DNA from: Sphingomonas sp. IC-56
Lineage (GTDB): Bacteria > Pseudomonadota > Alphaproteobacteria > Sphingomonadales > Sphingomonadaceae
Assembly: GCF_021043375.1 (NCBI RefSeq)
Contig: NZ_JAJNDV010000010.1
Coordinates: 62,001-126,000, forward strand
Reading direction: 5' to 3'
Length of the DNA: 64,000 nt
Shown here: positions 1 to 15,950 of the stretch, in pieces
Numbering within the stretch: position 1 is the stretch's first letter
Layout: every line of letters starts with the position of its first letter
Program-made: the position numbers and the translations under genes
The notes under the pieces: model-generated
Databases searched by the model: none
What the model was told of the DNA's origin: nothing
What the model saw: only the letters and a program-made list of their open reading frames with translations

Positions 1-1
1 T

Positions 2-64
2 GACGAAGAGGTCGCCCGCATTGCTGAAAAGCTCGGTGCGCCGGTGCCAAAGGCGGACGGCTGA
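2..64 (+). CDS. 3' end of an unidentified gene (partial)
   Basis: Only the last 20 codons and the TGA stop are in the window. The frame reads DEEVARIAEKLGAPVPKADG and ends at 62-64. The composition, a short amphipathic helix followed by a Pro-rich tail, looks like a genuine C-terminus, but it is too short to assign to a family. It points toward radA, which lies on the other strand, so the two genes are convergent with a repeat between them. Confidence 0.5.
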   Translation, partial: DEEVARIAEKLGAPVPKADG

Positions 65-140
65 GCCGCGCCAGTAGGTTGTAAGCGGGCCCGGCTCCTC
101 CAACGTCGAGAAACGCTAACAAGCCGCTTAAATCCTACCC

Positions 141-206
141 CGTCATCCCGGCCTTGAGCCGGGATCCCGCTTCTTCTTCTGGGGGCGCCGGCTCAAGCCC
201 GGTGAC
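141..206. repeat. Palindromic dispersed repeat, CGTCATCCCGGC type
   Basis: Positions 145-165 form an 8-bp perfect stem with a 5-nt loop (ATCCCGGC/GCCGGGAT). An imperfect inverted copy of the same motif, CCGGCTCAAGCCCGGTGACG, follows at about 187-206, so the whole unit is a nested inverted repeat of about 66 bp. It sits in the convergent gap between the partial gene and radA and could also act as a transcription end for both. I recognise this type as common between genes in Sphingomonadales. Confidence 0.6.
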
Positions 207-265
207 GAAGTGTTGCTCGGCCCAGCCCGAAAGGGTCGAGCCGCAGTTCCCGCCCACGGGATACC

Positions 266-1633
266 TCACCGCCCCAGCAAATGCTCCACCAAAGCACCCA
301 GGTTCCGAAACCCCGAGACCTTCAACCCACCCGCATCCGGCTGCGAAGACGGCGCCAGCGCCCGCTCGAAACCAAGCTTCGCCGCCTCCCGACACCGCAG
401 CGACCCATGCGCCACCGGCCGCACCTCGCCTGAGAGCGCAACCTCGCCGAATAGCACCGCATCCGCCGGCAGCGGCCGCTCGGACAACGCCGACACCAAC
501 GCCGCCGCCACTGCCAGGTCCGCAGCCGGGTCCTGCACGCGGTACCCGCCGGCGATGTTCAGATACACTTCGCACGCTGAAAAGCTCAGCCCGCACCGCG
601 CTTCCAGCACCGCCAGGATCATCGCCAGCCGCCCGCTATCCCAGCCGACCACCGCCCTCCGCGGCGTCGCCCCGCTCGCCAGCCGCACCACCAGCGCCTG
701 GATCTCCACCAGCACCGGCCGCGTACCTTCCAATGCCGGGAACACCACCGTGCCCGTCACATTCTCATCGCGCTGCGTCAGGAACAGCGACGACGGATTC
801 GTCACTTCCTCCAGCCCCTCGGACTGCATCGCAAACACGCCGATCTCGTCGGTGCCGCCAAAACGATTCTTCACCGCGCGCAGGATGCGGTATTGGTGGC
901 TCCGCTCCCCCTCAAAGGCGAGCACCGTATCCACCATATGCTCGAGCACGCGCGGCCCGGCGATCGACCCGTCCTTGGTGACATGCCCGACCAGCACCAG
1001 CGCCGTGCCGCGTTCCTTGGCAAAGCGGATCAGCTCGCCCGAGCTCGCCCGCACCTGGCTCACCGTCCCCGGCGCGCCTTCGATCAGGTCCGAATGCATC
1101 GTCTGGATCGAGTCGATGATCAGCAGCGCCGGCGGCGCGCCTTGGCCCAGCGTGGTCAGGATGTCGCGCACCGATGTGGCTGCCGCAAGCTGTACGGGCG
1201 CGTCGCCCAGCCCCAGCCGGCGCGCGCGCAGACGCACCTGGTCCGACGCTTCCTCGCCCGACACATAGGCAACGCTCAGCCCCCGCCGCGCCAGCTTGGC
1301 CGCAGCCTGAAGCAGCAGCGTCGACTTGCCGATCCCAGGATCGCCGCCGATCAGCGTTGCGCTGGCCTCGACAAACCCGCCGCCCAGCGCGCGGTCCAAC
1401 TCGGCAATTCCCGTCGCCATCCGCTCGGGCAGCGCCACATCGGTGTCGAGCCCGGTCAGCTGGATCGCCCGCCCGCCCGATTGCAGGTTATGCCGTGCCT
1501 GGAACGGCGTCACCACGCCGCCGGCATCCTCCAGCAGCATGTTCCATTCGGAACAGTCCCCGCACTGCCCGGCCCATTGCGCGGTCACCGACCCGCAGGA
1601 CTGGCAGACATAGCGTTTCTTCGGTTTCGCCAT
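266..1633 (-). CDS. radA: DNA repair protein RadA (Sms)
   Basis: RadA is a RecA-like ATPase that promotes branch migration of recombination intermediates in the cytoplasm. The 455-aa product shows every RadA hallmark: an N-terminal zinc finger (C10, C13, C24, C27), Walker A GGDPGIGKST at 96-105, the RadA-specific KNRFG motif at 255-259, and a C-terminal Lon-protease-like domain without protease function. A longer reading frame opens at 1693, but the family start is MAKPKKRYVC, with its ATG at 1633-1631. Length matches the family. The gene stands alone on this strand apart from a possible 39-codon ORF just upstream. Confidence 0.97.
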   Translation of the reverse strand: MAKPKKRYVCQSCGSVTAQWAGQCGDCSEWNMLLEDAGGVVTPFQARHNLQSGGRAIQLTGLDTDVALPERMATGIAELDRALGGGFVEASATLIGGDPGIGKSTLLLQAAAKLARRGLSVAYVSGEEASDQVRLRARRLGLGDAPVQLAAATSVRDILTTLGQGAPPALLIIDSIQTMHSDLIEGAPGTVSQVRASSGELIRFAKERGTALVLVGHVTKDGSIAGPRVLEHMVDTVLAFEGERSHQYRILRAVKNRFGGTDEIGVFAMQSEGLEEVTNPSSLFLTQRDENVTGTVVFPALEGTRPVLVEIQALVVRLASGATPRRAVVGWDSGRLAMILAVLEARCGLSFSACEVYLNIAGGYRVQDPAADLAVAAALVSALSERPLPADAVLFGEVALSGEVRPVAHGSLRCREAAKLGFERALAPSSQPDAGGLKVSGFRNLGALVEHLLGR

Positions 1634-1679
1634 GCGCGTGAGCCTAGCGCAAGAACAGGACAGGAACAACCGCCAAGCG

Positions 1680-1799
1680 TCAGCCGGGCGCAACCACCCG
1701 CAGCATCACACGGGCGCGGCCAAAGCCCGCCTCGTTGTCGTTCGCCGCCGCCCTTGCGACGCCTTCGAGAGCGCCATCCCAGGCGCTCCAATCCGTCAT
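1680..1799 (-). CDS. Possible 39-aa protein upstream of radA
   Basis: An ATG at 1799-1797 opens 39 codons ending in TGA at 1682-1680. The product begins MTDWSAWDGALEGVARAAAN and continues DNEAGFGRAR. The A-A-A-N-D-N-E stretch is typical of very short alphaproteobacterial proteins of unknown function. A G-rich stretch lies about 8-15 nt upstream of the ATG. It ends 46 nt before the radA start, so it could be co-transcribed with radA. No domain is recognised and the reading frame could be chance. Confidence 0.4.
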   Translation of the reverse strand: MTDWSAWDGALEGVARAAANDNEAGFGRARVMLRVVAPG

Positions 1800-1908
1800 G
1801 TCCATTCCGCACCCCCCGGCGCTTCGTTGATCCCTCCATTTTCATTGTAGAATGCGGCAGGCTCGTGGCAAACTTGCCCGCACCCCATGCCCCCGCTAAG
1901 CCGCCGCG

Positions 1909-3051
1909 ATGCAGCCTTCCGACCTTCGCGTCGCGCTCTTCAGCGGCAATTACAATTATGTCCGCGACGGTGCGAACCAGGCGCTGAACTTCCTCGCCGG
2001 CCACTTGCTGTCGCAAGGCGTGACGCTGCGGGTCTATTCCCCCACCACCGACAAGCCCGCCTTCGCCCCCACCGGCGAGTTGGTGAGCGTTCCCGCGCTT
2101 CCCGTGCCCGGCGGTCGGAGCGAATACCGCTTCGCCTGGCGCCTGCCCGCTGAGACGAAGCGCGACCTGGAGGCCTTCGCCCCCAACATCGTCCATGTCT
2201 CGGCTCCCGAGGTGCTCGGCCACCGCGCGGTCAGCTGGGCGCGCGCTCGCGGCATTCCCAGCCTGGCCTCGCTCCACACCCGGTTCGAAACCTATCCCCA
2301 ATATTACGGCATCGGCTTCGTCGCGCCGTTGATGATCAAGGCGCTCACCCGCTTCTACAACCGCGTCGACCAGGTAGTTACTCCGGGCAAGTCCACCGCC
2401 GACCTGCTGCGCGAATGGGGCGTTACCACCCCGATCCGCACCTGGTCGCGCGGCGTCGACCACGACCGCTTCAATCCTGGCCGACGCAGCCTGGAATGGC
2501 GCCGCGCGCTCGGCATCGCCGACGATGAGTTCGCCGTCGGTTTTCTCGGCCGCCTGGTCCTGGAAAAGGGCCTCGATATCTTTGCCGAGGTCTGCACCGC
2601 GCTGCGAACCCAGGGCGTGCGTCACAAGGTTCTGGTGATCGGCGACGGGCCGGCGCGCGACTGGTTTGCCGAGCGCGTGCCCGACGCGGCCTTTGCCGGG
2701 TTTCAGCGCGGCGACGATCTCGGCCGCGCCGTCGCCTCGATGGACGTGCTGTTCAACCCCTCAGTTACCGAAACCTTCGGCAATGTGACGCTGGAAGCGA
2801 TGGCCGCCGCCGTGCCGGTAGTCGCCGCGCGCGCCACCGGCGCGGTGGACCTGATCGACGAGGGCGTCACCGGCTTCCTCGTTCCCCCGCGCGACGTCGC
2901 CGCCTATGCCGGCGCCATCGCCCGCCTGGCGCAGGACCCCGTCCTCTACCGGGCCCAGTCACAGGCCGGCCATGCCAAGGCCCAGGCTTATCGCTGGGAC
3001 GCGATCAACCAGGTCGTGCTCGACACCTATCTGGAAATGCTCGCCCGCTGA
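1909..3051 (+). CDS. GT4-family glycosyltransferase
   Basis: The 380-aa product has the GT-B fold of glycosyltransferase family 4. The N-terminal acceptor domain (about 1-190) begins with the usual LRVALFSGNYNYVRDGA segment. The C-terminal donor domain contains the GFLGRLVLEKGLD turn, and near residue 290 the nucleotide-sugar-binding PSVTETFGNVTLEAMA segment with the family's E-x7-E pair. It most resembles GDP-mannose-dependent alpha-mannosyltransferases of the MgtA type, so it probably adds a hexose to a glycolipid at the inner membrane. The exact donor is inference. No clear Shine-Dalgarno precedes the ATG. The next gene starts 52 nt downstream on the same strand. Confidence 0.85.
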   Translation: MQPSDLRVALFSGNYNYVRDGANQALNFLAGHLLSQGVTLRVYSPTTDKPAFAPTGELVSVPALPVPGGRSEYRFAWRLPAETKRDLEAFAPNIVHVSAPEVLGHRAVSWARARGIPSLASLHTRFETYPQYYGIGFVAPLMIKALTRFYNRVDQVVTPGKSTADLLREWGVTTPIRTWSRGVDHDRFNPGRRSLEWRRALGIADDEFAVGFLGRLVLEKGLDIFAEVCTALRTQGVRHKVLVIGDGPARDWFAERVPDAAFAGFQRGDDLGRAVASMDVLFNPSVTETFGNVTLEAMAAAVPVVAARATGAVDLIDEGVTGFLVPPRDVAAYAGAIARLAQDPVLYRAQSQAGHAKAQAYRWDAINQVVLDTYLEMLAR

Positions 3052-3103
3052 GCGGACCCCTTCTCCCCATGCTTCGTTGACCGGCAAACACCGGAGAAAC
3101 GCC

Positions 3104-3211
3104 ATGACCTACGATCCCCAGGAAGAGCCCGCGGACGACCAGTCGAACGAGATGGAGCGCGTCCAGGAAGAGGCCGCCGAGGAACGCGAGGAAAACGGCG
3201 GCTATCAATAG
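3104..3211 (+). CDS. 35-aa acidic protein
   Basis: A good ribosome-binding site (GGAGAA, 3093-3098) precedes the ATG at 3104. The 35-residue product begins MTYDPQEEPADDQSNEMERV and is dominated by Glu, Asp and Gln, with only three Arg, so it is strongly negatively charged. The second half is predicted to be helical and coil-forming. It lies between the glycosyltransferase and the MFS gene on the same strand. No family is recognised. The strong RBS and biased composition argue that it is translated. Confidence 0.6.
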   Translation: MTYDPQEEPADDQSNEMERVQEEAAEEREENGGYQ

Positions 3212-3263
3212 CCCAAGCGCGCCGCAGGTTGACGCTGCACTGCAGCATGGCCACCTGCGGCGC

Positions 3264-4487
3264 ATGCATGACCTGACCAGCGCCCAACGGGCGGACGCCG
3301 CCCCCGCGGCGATCCGCCGCCCCGGCATCGTCCATTTCGCGCTCGCGATGGGCGGCTTCGCGATCGGCACCACCGAATTCGCGACCATGAGCCTGCTGCC
3401 CTATTTCGCGCCCGGCTTGGACATCGATGAGCCGACCGCCGGCCACGTCATCAGCGCCTATGCGCTCGGCGTGGTCGTAGGGGCCCCGCTGCTGGCGGTG
3501 CTCGGCGCCCGGCTATCACGACGCGTGCTGCTGATCCTGCTGATGGGCGCCTTCGCGCTGTTCAATGGCCTCAGCGCACTCGCCTCCAGCTATGAGCTCA
3601 TGCTGCTGTTCCGCTTCCTCAGCGGCCTGCCCCATGGCGCCTATTTCGGCATCGCCTCGCTGGTCGCCGCCTCGCTGGTACCTACGGACCAGCGCTCCCA
3701 GGCGGTAGGCCGCGTGCTGCTCGGCCTCACCGTCGCCACCGTGATCGGCGTGCCCATGGCCAATTGGATGGGCCAGGCGATCGGGTGGCGCTGGGGCTTC
3801 GCGCTGGTGGCTGTGCTGGCCCTCCTGACCATGTTGCTCGTCTGGTTCCTCGCTCCCGGCGACAAGCCCGACCGCAGCGTCAGCCCGCTGCGCGAACTCG
3901 CCGCGCTCGGCAATGGTCAGGTGTGGCTGACGCTCGGCATCGGGGCGATCGGCTTTGGCGGCATGTTCTGCGTCTACACCTATGTCGCCTCCACGCTGCT
4001 TGAAGTGACCAAGGTGTCCCCGGCTATGATCCCGGTCGCACTGGGCATCTTCGGCCTAGGCATGACCGCGGGCAACATCATCGCCCCGCGCTATGCCGAC
4101 CGCGCGCTGATGCCCACCGCCGCAGTGCTGCTGATCGGCAGCGCCCTCGCCCTTGCGCTCTACCCGCTTGCCACCGGCAATTTCTGGCTGCTCTGCCTGG
4201 ACGTATTCGCAGTCGGCTTCGGCGGCGCACTCGGTCCCGTGCTCCAGACCCGGCTGATGGACGTCGCCGGCGACGCGCAGGCACTTGCCGCCGCGCTCAA
4301 TCACTCCGCCTTCAACACCGCCAACGCGCTCGGCCCCCTGCTCGGCGGCATGGCGGTGGCGGCAGGCTGGGGCTGGTCCTCCACCGGCTATGTCGGCTCC
4401 GCGCTCGCGCTGGGCGGCCTGCTGGTCTGGTGCCTTGCGATGCTAAGCGACCGCCGCATTCGCAGACGTGCCGAACAGCGGAACTGA
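3264..4487 (+). CDS. MFS transporter, DHA1 family (AraJ/YdhP-like)
   Basis: The 407-aa protein has about twelve hydrophobic segments in two sets of six, the layout of a major facilitator exporter. After a short cytoplasmic N-terminus the first helix carries FAIGTTEFATMSLLP, the signature of the drug/proton antiporter DHA1 subgroup that includes AraJ, YdhP and NepI. It is followed by the helix 2-3 loop LGARLSRR. The likely role is proton-driven export of a small molecule across the inner membrane; the substrate cannot be told from sequence. Start chosen at ATG 3264, the first in frame; the ATG at 3268 is in another frame and stops at once. Confidence 0.88.
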   Translation: MHDLTSAQRADAAPAAIRRPGIVHFALAMGGFAIGTTEFATMSLLPYFAPGLDIDEPTAGHVISAYALGVVVGAPLLAVLGARLSRRVLLILLMGAFALFNGLSALASSYELMLLFRFLSGLPHGAYFGIASLVAASLVPTDQRSQAVGRVLLGLTVATVIGVPMANWMGQAIGWRWGFALVAVLALLTMLLVWFLAPGDKPDRSVSPLRELAALGNGQVWLTLGIGAIGFGGMFCVYTYVASTLLEVTKVSPAMIPVALGIFGLGMTAGNIIAPRYADRALMPTAAVLLIGSALALALYPLATGNFWLLCLDVFAVGFGGALGPVLQTRLMDVAGDAQALAAALNHSAFNTANALGPLLGGMAVAAGWGWSSTGYVGSALALGGLLVWCLAMLSDRRIRRRAEQRN

Positions 4488-4574
4488 AGGTAAGGTAGGT
4501 GGGGGGCAACGCAAAGTTTGTCCTCATTGCTGCTGAGCCGGCATAGCCTCCCAGGATTAGGACGGAGGTCACGT

Positions 4575-5114
4575 ATGCGCGCTCTGCTTGCCACGGGTCA
4601 GTTCTCGTTGGTCACGGTTGCGGAACAGGGGCCGTCCGATCTTCTGCGCATGGTCGGCGGATCGTTCGGGAGCCACAGCCATGTGCCGTTCGAGGCGGAC
4701 ACGGTGGCGCAGCGCAATCTGCTGGGGGCGCGGATCGATGCTGCGGTGACGCAGGCGGATCGGGCCGTGCTGCTGGTGGCGCAGGGGGCGGCGTGTTTTG
4801 CAGCGGCGTGGTGGGCGCGGCTGTCGCCTAGTGGCTATGTTTCGCGCGTGGCTGGGGCGTTGCTGGTCGCGCCGGTGGAAGATGGGGAGAGCTTTGCCTC
4901 GCCGCAGGTTGCGCTGCCGTTTCCGTCCATGCTGGTGGAGAGTTCGGTGGCGCGGCTGGATGGGCGGGCTTTGGCACTGGGTTGGGGGAGCGAGGTTGTG
5001 CGCTCGCCCGTCCGTCGGGCGATTGAGCGGTTTACCGGGGCGGTGGTGGAGTCTCGGGTCCGGGCTGCGGAGTCGCTGATTTCGGGGCGGCCAGCATCTG
5101 GTATACGCGGATAA
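4575..5114 (+). CDS. RBBP9/YdeN-like alpha/beta-hydrolase fold protein, catalytic residues lost
   Basis: A strong GGAGGT (4565-4570) fixes the start at ATG 4575, giving 179 aa. The middle of the protein reads AVLLVAQGAACFAAAWWARL and then VAGALLVAP, matching the nucleophile-elbow region of small RBBP9/YdeN-type serine hydrolases, normally V-A-H-S-L-G. Here the nucleophile position is Gly71, flanked by Gln and Ala, and no His occurs after residue 36, so no Ser-Asp-His triad can form. It is either a pseudoenzyme or a distant relative. It ends 289 nt before rpoB on the same strand. Family assignment is moderate. Confidence 0.55.
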   Translation: MRALLATGQFSLVTVAEQGPSDLLRMVGGSFGSHSHVPFEADTVAQRNLLGARIDAAVTQADRAVLLVAQGAACFAAAWWARLSPSGYVSRVAGALLVAPVEDGESFASPQVALPFPSMLVESSVARLDGRALALGWGSEVVRSPVRRAIERFTGAVVESRVRAAESLISGRPASGIRG

Positions 5115-5403
5115 CGAGAGGTCCAAAAAGGCGGTTATCGTTTTTGCTCAAAGAGTTGCGGTGTATACACCCCCGCCCCCTTTGACATGTAGGATCGGGT
5201 GACCTATATCGCCCTCACACCACAGAGCCGGGAAATGATGCGCCGTCGCGCAGTGCATCGACAAGGATTGGTTCTGTGGATCGAGACGACGCTGGGAGCT
5301 GCCGAAATCCGAAAGGATGTCGAGCGGCTTTTTCGCGTCGCTTCGCACGTCCCGGCCCCGGACAGGGGCACGAATTTACGGCTGACGAGGCAAGAAAAAC
5401 CCT
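5115..5403 (+). promoter_or_regulatory. rpoBC promoter region and long 5' leader
   Basis: No gene is seen in these 289 nt. A sigma-70-like promoter is present: TTGACA (5182-5187), 17-bp spacer, TATATC (5205-5210). It predicts a start near 5217 and a leader of nearly 190 nt before the rpoB ATG. A perfect palindrome GTGTATACAC (5161-5170) lies 11 bp upstream of the -35 element and could bind a regulator. The rpoB ribosome-binding site is weak (AGGCAAGA). The presence of a promoter here agrees with the absence of rplJ/rplL just upstream. Confidence 0.55.
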
Positions 5404-9588
<4,185 letters not shown>

Positions 9589-9596
9589 TGGGAGCT

Positions 9597-9627
9597 GGGA
9601 GCGGCGGTTGTTGAAGCCGCTGCTCCC
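9597..9627 (+). promoter_or_regulatory. Hairpin in the rpoB-rpoC gap
   Basis: Right after the rpoB stop (9586-9588), positions 9597-9607 (GGGAGCGGCGG) pair with 9617-9627 (CCGCTGCTCCC). This is an 11-bp stem with one G-T wobble that can extend by two more pairs. No U-tract follows, so it is not a classical terminator. It could be an RNase III processing site, an mRNA stabiliser, or a brake that balances RpoB and RpoC synthesis. Confidence 0.5.
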
Positions 9628-9671
9628 TCCCCTGCCCGTCCAGAGATTTATCCTCCCATGAGGAAAACAAA

Positions 9672-13961
<4,290 letters not shown>

Positions 13962-13998
13962 GAACTCCCTGTTCGGTTGCTAAGGCGCTGAAATGAAG

Positions 13999-14036
13999 AA
14001 CCGCCGTCCGGGGATGCCCGGGCGGCGGTTTTTCTT
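13999..14036 (+). terminator. Intrinsic terminator of the rpoBC operon
   Basis: AACCGCCGTCCGGGG pairs with CCCGGGCGGCGGTT around a very short loop and is followed by TTTTTCTTT. It starts 38 nt after the rpoC stop, the position expected for the operon end. Confidence 0.9.
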
Positions 14037-14118
14037 TGGGAGATGGTGGTTCTAAACCGGGTCCATCGGGGAGGTGATTGGAACCCGAGGGCGACTTACT
14101 CGGAGGCACACAAGCCTA

Positions 14119-14220
14119 GTTCCCCGGCGAAGGCCGGGGCCCAGTTGCCACGGAGCTTGCGAGGGCTCGCTGCGCCAACCAGATGCATTGCAGCTGGGCC
14201 CCGGCCTACGCCGGGGAACT
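14119..14220. repeat. Dispersed repeat family 1, copy A (102 bp)
   Basis: The left arm AGTTCCCCGGCGAAGGCCGG and the right arm CCGGCCTACGCCGGGGAACT are near-perfect inverted copies, each itself containing a small GC-rich hairpin. About 40 nt of variable sequence separates them. The same architecture recurs at 14323 and 28282, with a solo right arm at 21022. Confidence 0.85.
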
Positions 14221-14322
14221 GGTGTGGATTTTTCAGGGTCAGTGGCGTGGGTGATGGGGGATCAGCCGCTTGGCTGGCGGGGGTTGGCATCCTCGTGACC
14301 GGCTGGCGAGGGCGCCAAGTTA

Positions 14323-14425
14323 CAGTTCCCCGGCGCAGGCCGGGGCCCAGTTGCTATGGAGCTCGAGAGGGTTTCCCCACCAACGAAACACATTGCAGCT
14401 GTGCCCGGGCCTTCGCCGGGGAACT
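14323..14425. repeat. Dispersed repeat family 1, copy B (103 bp)
   Basis: Same arms as copy A (AGTTCCCCGGCGCAGGCCGG on the left, CCGGGCCTTCGCCGGGGAAC on the right), in the same orientation about 100 nt further on. The central part TTGCTATGGAGCTCGAGAGG differs from copy A, while the flanking CAGTTGC and GCAGCT steps are kept. Confidence 0.85.
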
Positions 14426-14606
14426 GGGTGGTTGAGATCTGCCGGGCCTTTGGGTGCGGATGCGGAGATGAGCAGCACCCTGCGCACATGTGGCCGCGTC
14501 AGCCTGCGGTTTCGCGTTGCTTCCGTCGACACGCTGAATGCAGAGCCTGCTGCATAGGGAAGCCGCGAGGCGGTGTCCTTTATAGACCCCGCCTCGCGCA
14601 CCTCCG

Positions 14607-15341
14607 TCAGATCTGGGCGAGGCCGCCGTCGACGAAGACTTCGGCGCCGGTCATGAAGCTGCTGTCGCTTGAGGCGAGGAAGGCGGCGACGGCCGCGACT
14701 TCGGCGGGATCGCCGAGGCGGCCGATGGGGGTGGAGGCGCCTAGTGCCTCGAAGCTCTCCGTGCCGATGACATCGAGCGCCAGTTCGGTCCGCGTCGGGC
14801 CGGGCGAGACCACGTTGACGCGGATGCCAGTGCCCTTGAGGTCGAGTGCCCAGCTGCGCGCGAAGTTGCGCACCGCCGCCTTGGACGCGCTGTAGACGCT
14901 GAAGCTGGGGGTGCCCATCTCGCCGGTGGTGGAGCCGGTGAGGATGATCGACCCGCCGGCGCGCATCAGCGGCAGGCCCTTTTGCACGGTGAACAGTGTG
15001 CCCTTCACATTGACGTCAAAGGTGCGGTCGAAATGCTCGGGCGTGATCTCGCCGAGCGGCAGCAGCTCGCCAGTACCAGCATTGGCGGCCAGGATGTCGA
15101 GCCCGGCCCCGCGCGCGGAGACCGCGGCGAACAGCCGGTCGAGATCGCCCAGATCGCTGGCCGAGCCCTGCACGGCGGCGGCATGGGAGCCGAGCTTGGC
15201 CGCGGCGGCATCGAGCACGTCGCCGCGCCGACCGAAGAGGAACACGAAGGCGCCCTCGTCGACGAAACGCTCTGCCATGGCAAAGCCGATCCCGCTGCCG
15301 CCGCCGGTCACTACCGCGGTCTTGCCGTTCAACCTGTTCAT
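14607..15341 (-). CDS. SDR-family NAD(P)-dependent oxidoreductase
   Basis: A 244-aa classical short-chain dehydrogenase. The cofactor motif TGGGSGIG lies at 12-19, NAG at 87-89, and the catalytic Ser137, Tyr150 and Lys154 (YSASK) are intact. The C-terminal FMTGAEVFVDGGLAQI is typical of the family. AAGGAGA precedes the ATG at 15341, correcting a longer frame that opens at 15542. It is divergently transcribed from an HxlR regulator 85 bp away, a pairing seen often in proteobacteria where the regulator controls the SDR in response to quinones or electrophiles (inference). The substrate is unknown. Confidence 0.88.
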   Translation of the reverse strand: MNRLNGKTAVVTGGGSGIGFAMAERFVDEGAFVFLFGRRGDVLDAAAAKLGSHAAAVQGSASDLGDLDRLFAAVSARGAGLDILAANAGTGELLPLGEITPEHFDRTFDVNVKGTLFTVQKGLPLMRAGGSIILTGSTTGEMGTPSFSVYSASKAAVRNFARSWALDLKGTGIRVNVVSPGPTRTELALDVIGTESFEALGASTPIGRLGDPAEVAAVAAFLASSDSSFMTGAEVFVDGGLAQI

Positions 15342-15396
15342 CTTGTCGTCTCCTTGTTTGGGTGACGCAAAGCTGGCCAGCCACAAACCTATCGAC

Positions 15397-15422
15397 AAGT
15401 ATGCACCTTTTGGTAAGTACCT
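15397..15422. promoter_or_regulatory. Candidate HxlR operator
   Basis: An imperfect dyad, AAGTATGCACC-TTTT-GGTAAGTACCT, matches 7 of 11 positions between half-sites, and contains the perfect palindrome GGTAAGTACC (15412-15421). It sits between the divergent SDR and HxlR genes and reaches to within 4 nt of the HxlR start codon, where bound regulator would block its own transcription. Confidence 0.4.
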
Positions 15423-15426
15423 GATT

Positions 15427-15795
15427 ATGTCTGAAGTGCTCCCCGTCGCGCCGAGCTTTTCCTGCGGCCTGGACGTCACGCTCCGGGTGATCGCGGGCAA
15501 GTGGAAGCCGCTGATCCTGTATTTCCTGCTGGATGCGCCCAACCGTTATGGCGCGCTCAAGCGGGCGGTGCGCGGCGTCAGCGACAAGGTGCTGATCCAG
15601 CAGCTCAAGGAATTGGAAAGCGACGGGATCGTGGTTCGCACCGATTACAAGGAAGTGCCGCCGCGGGTGGATTATGCGCTGACGCCGCTGGGCCGCAGCC
15701 TGGCGCAGGCACTGGCGCCGCTGTGCCAATGGGGCACTGACCATATGGAGGAAGTGGCGCAGGTGCTGGCCGAGCGGGATAGCTGGCAGCGCTGA
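15427..15795 (+). CDS. HxlR-family transcriptional regulator
   Basis: This 122-aa winged-helix protein begins MSEVLPVAPSFSCGLDVTLR and continues with VIAGKWKPLILYFLL, the HxlR/YodB signature. The recognition region RYGALKRAVRGVSDKVLIQQ follows. Cys13 occupies the position of the redox-sensing cysteine known in YodB- and HypR-type members, so a thiol-based sensor is plausible. The ATG at 15427 has no obvious Shine-Dalgarno; the protein starts where the family usually does. It is divergent from the SDR it probably controls. Confidence 0.88.
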   Translation: MSEVLPVAPSFSCGLDVTLRVIAGKWKPLILYFLLDAPNRYGALKRAVRGVSDKVLIQQLKELESDGIVVRTDYKEVPPRVDYALTPLGRSLAQALAPLCQWGTDHMEEVAQVLAERDSWQR

Positions 15796-15950
15796 ATGCG
15801 GGAGCGTTCGTGGTGCCGATTGCGTGCAACGCGGTGCGGTGACGTCTCACTTTTTCTTTGAAGCTTTGCCGACATCGGCTGAGAAACGGCAGAAACGGTG
15901 GGCTGTTGGCGATCCGTAACAGGTTTTCCGCCTGACTTATTCGCGGCTTA

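Larger units (their letters stand above)
14037..14606. other. 570-nt gene-free stretch holding two repeat units
   Basis: I see no convincing gene here on either strand. The stretch contains two direct copies of a ~102-bp inverted-repeat unit (listed separately) separated by about 100 nt. The remaining bases show no promoter or RBS I would defend. It separates the rpoC terminator from the 3' end of the SDR gene on the other strand, so it is a convergent gap. Confidence 0.7.

Noticed and set aside
210-1268. Pro/Ser/Arg-rich + strand frame opposite radA
   Set aside because: Antisense of a certain gene, with low-complexity composition.
14119-14425. CRISPR array, suggested by two similar units with variable centres
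   Set aside because: Only two units of 102 bp, each with large inverted arms, no constant-length spacers and no cas genes.
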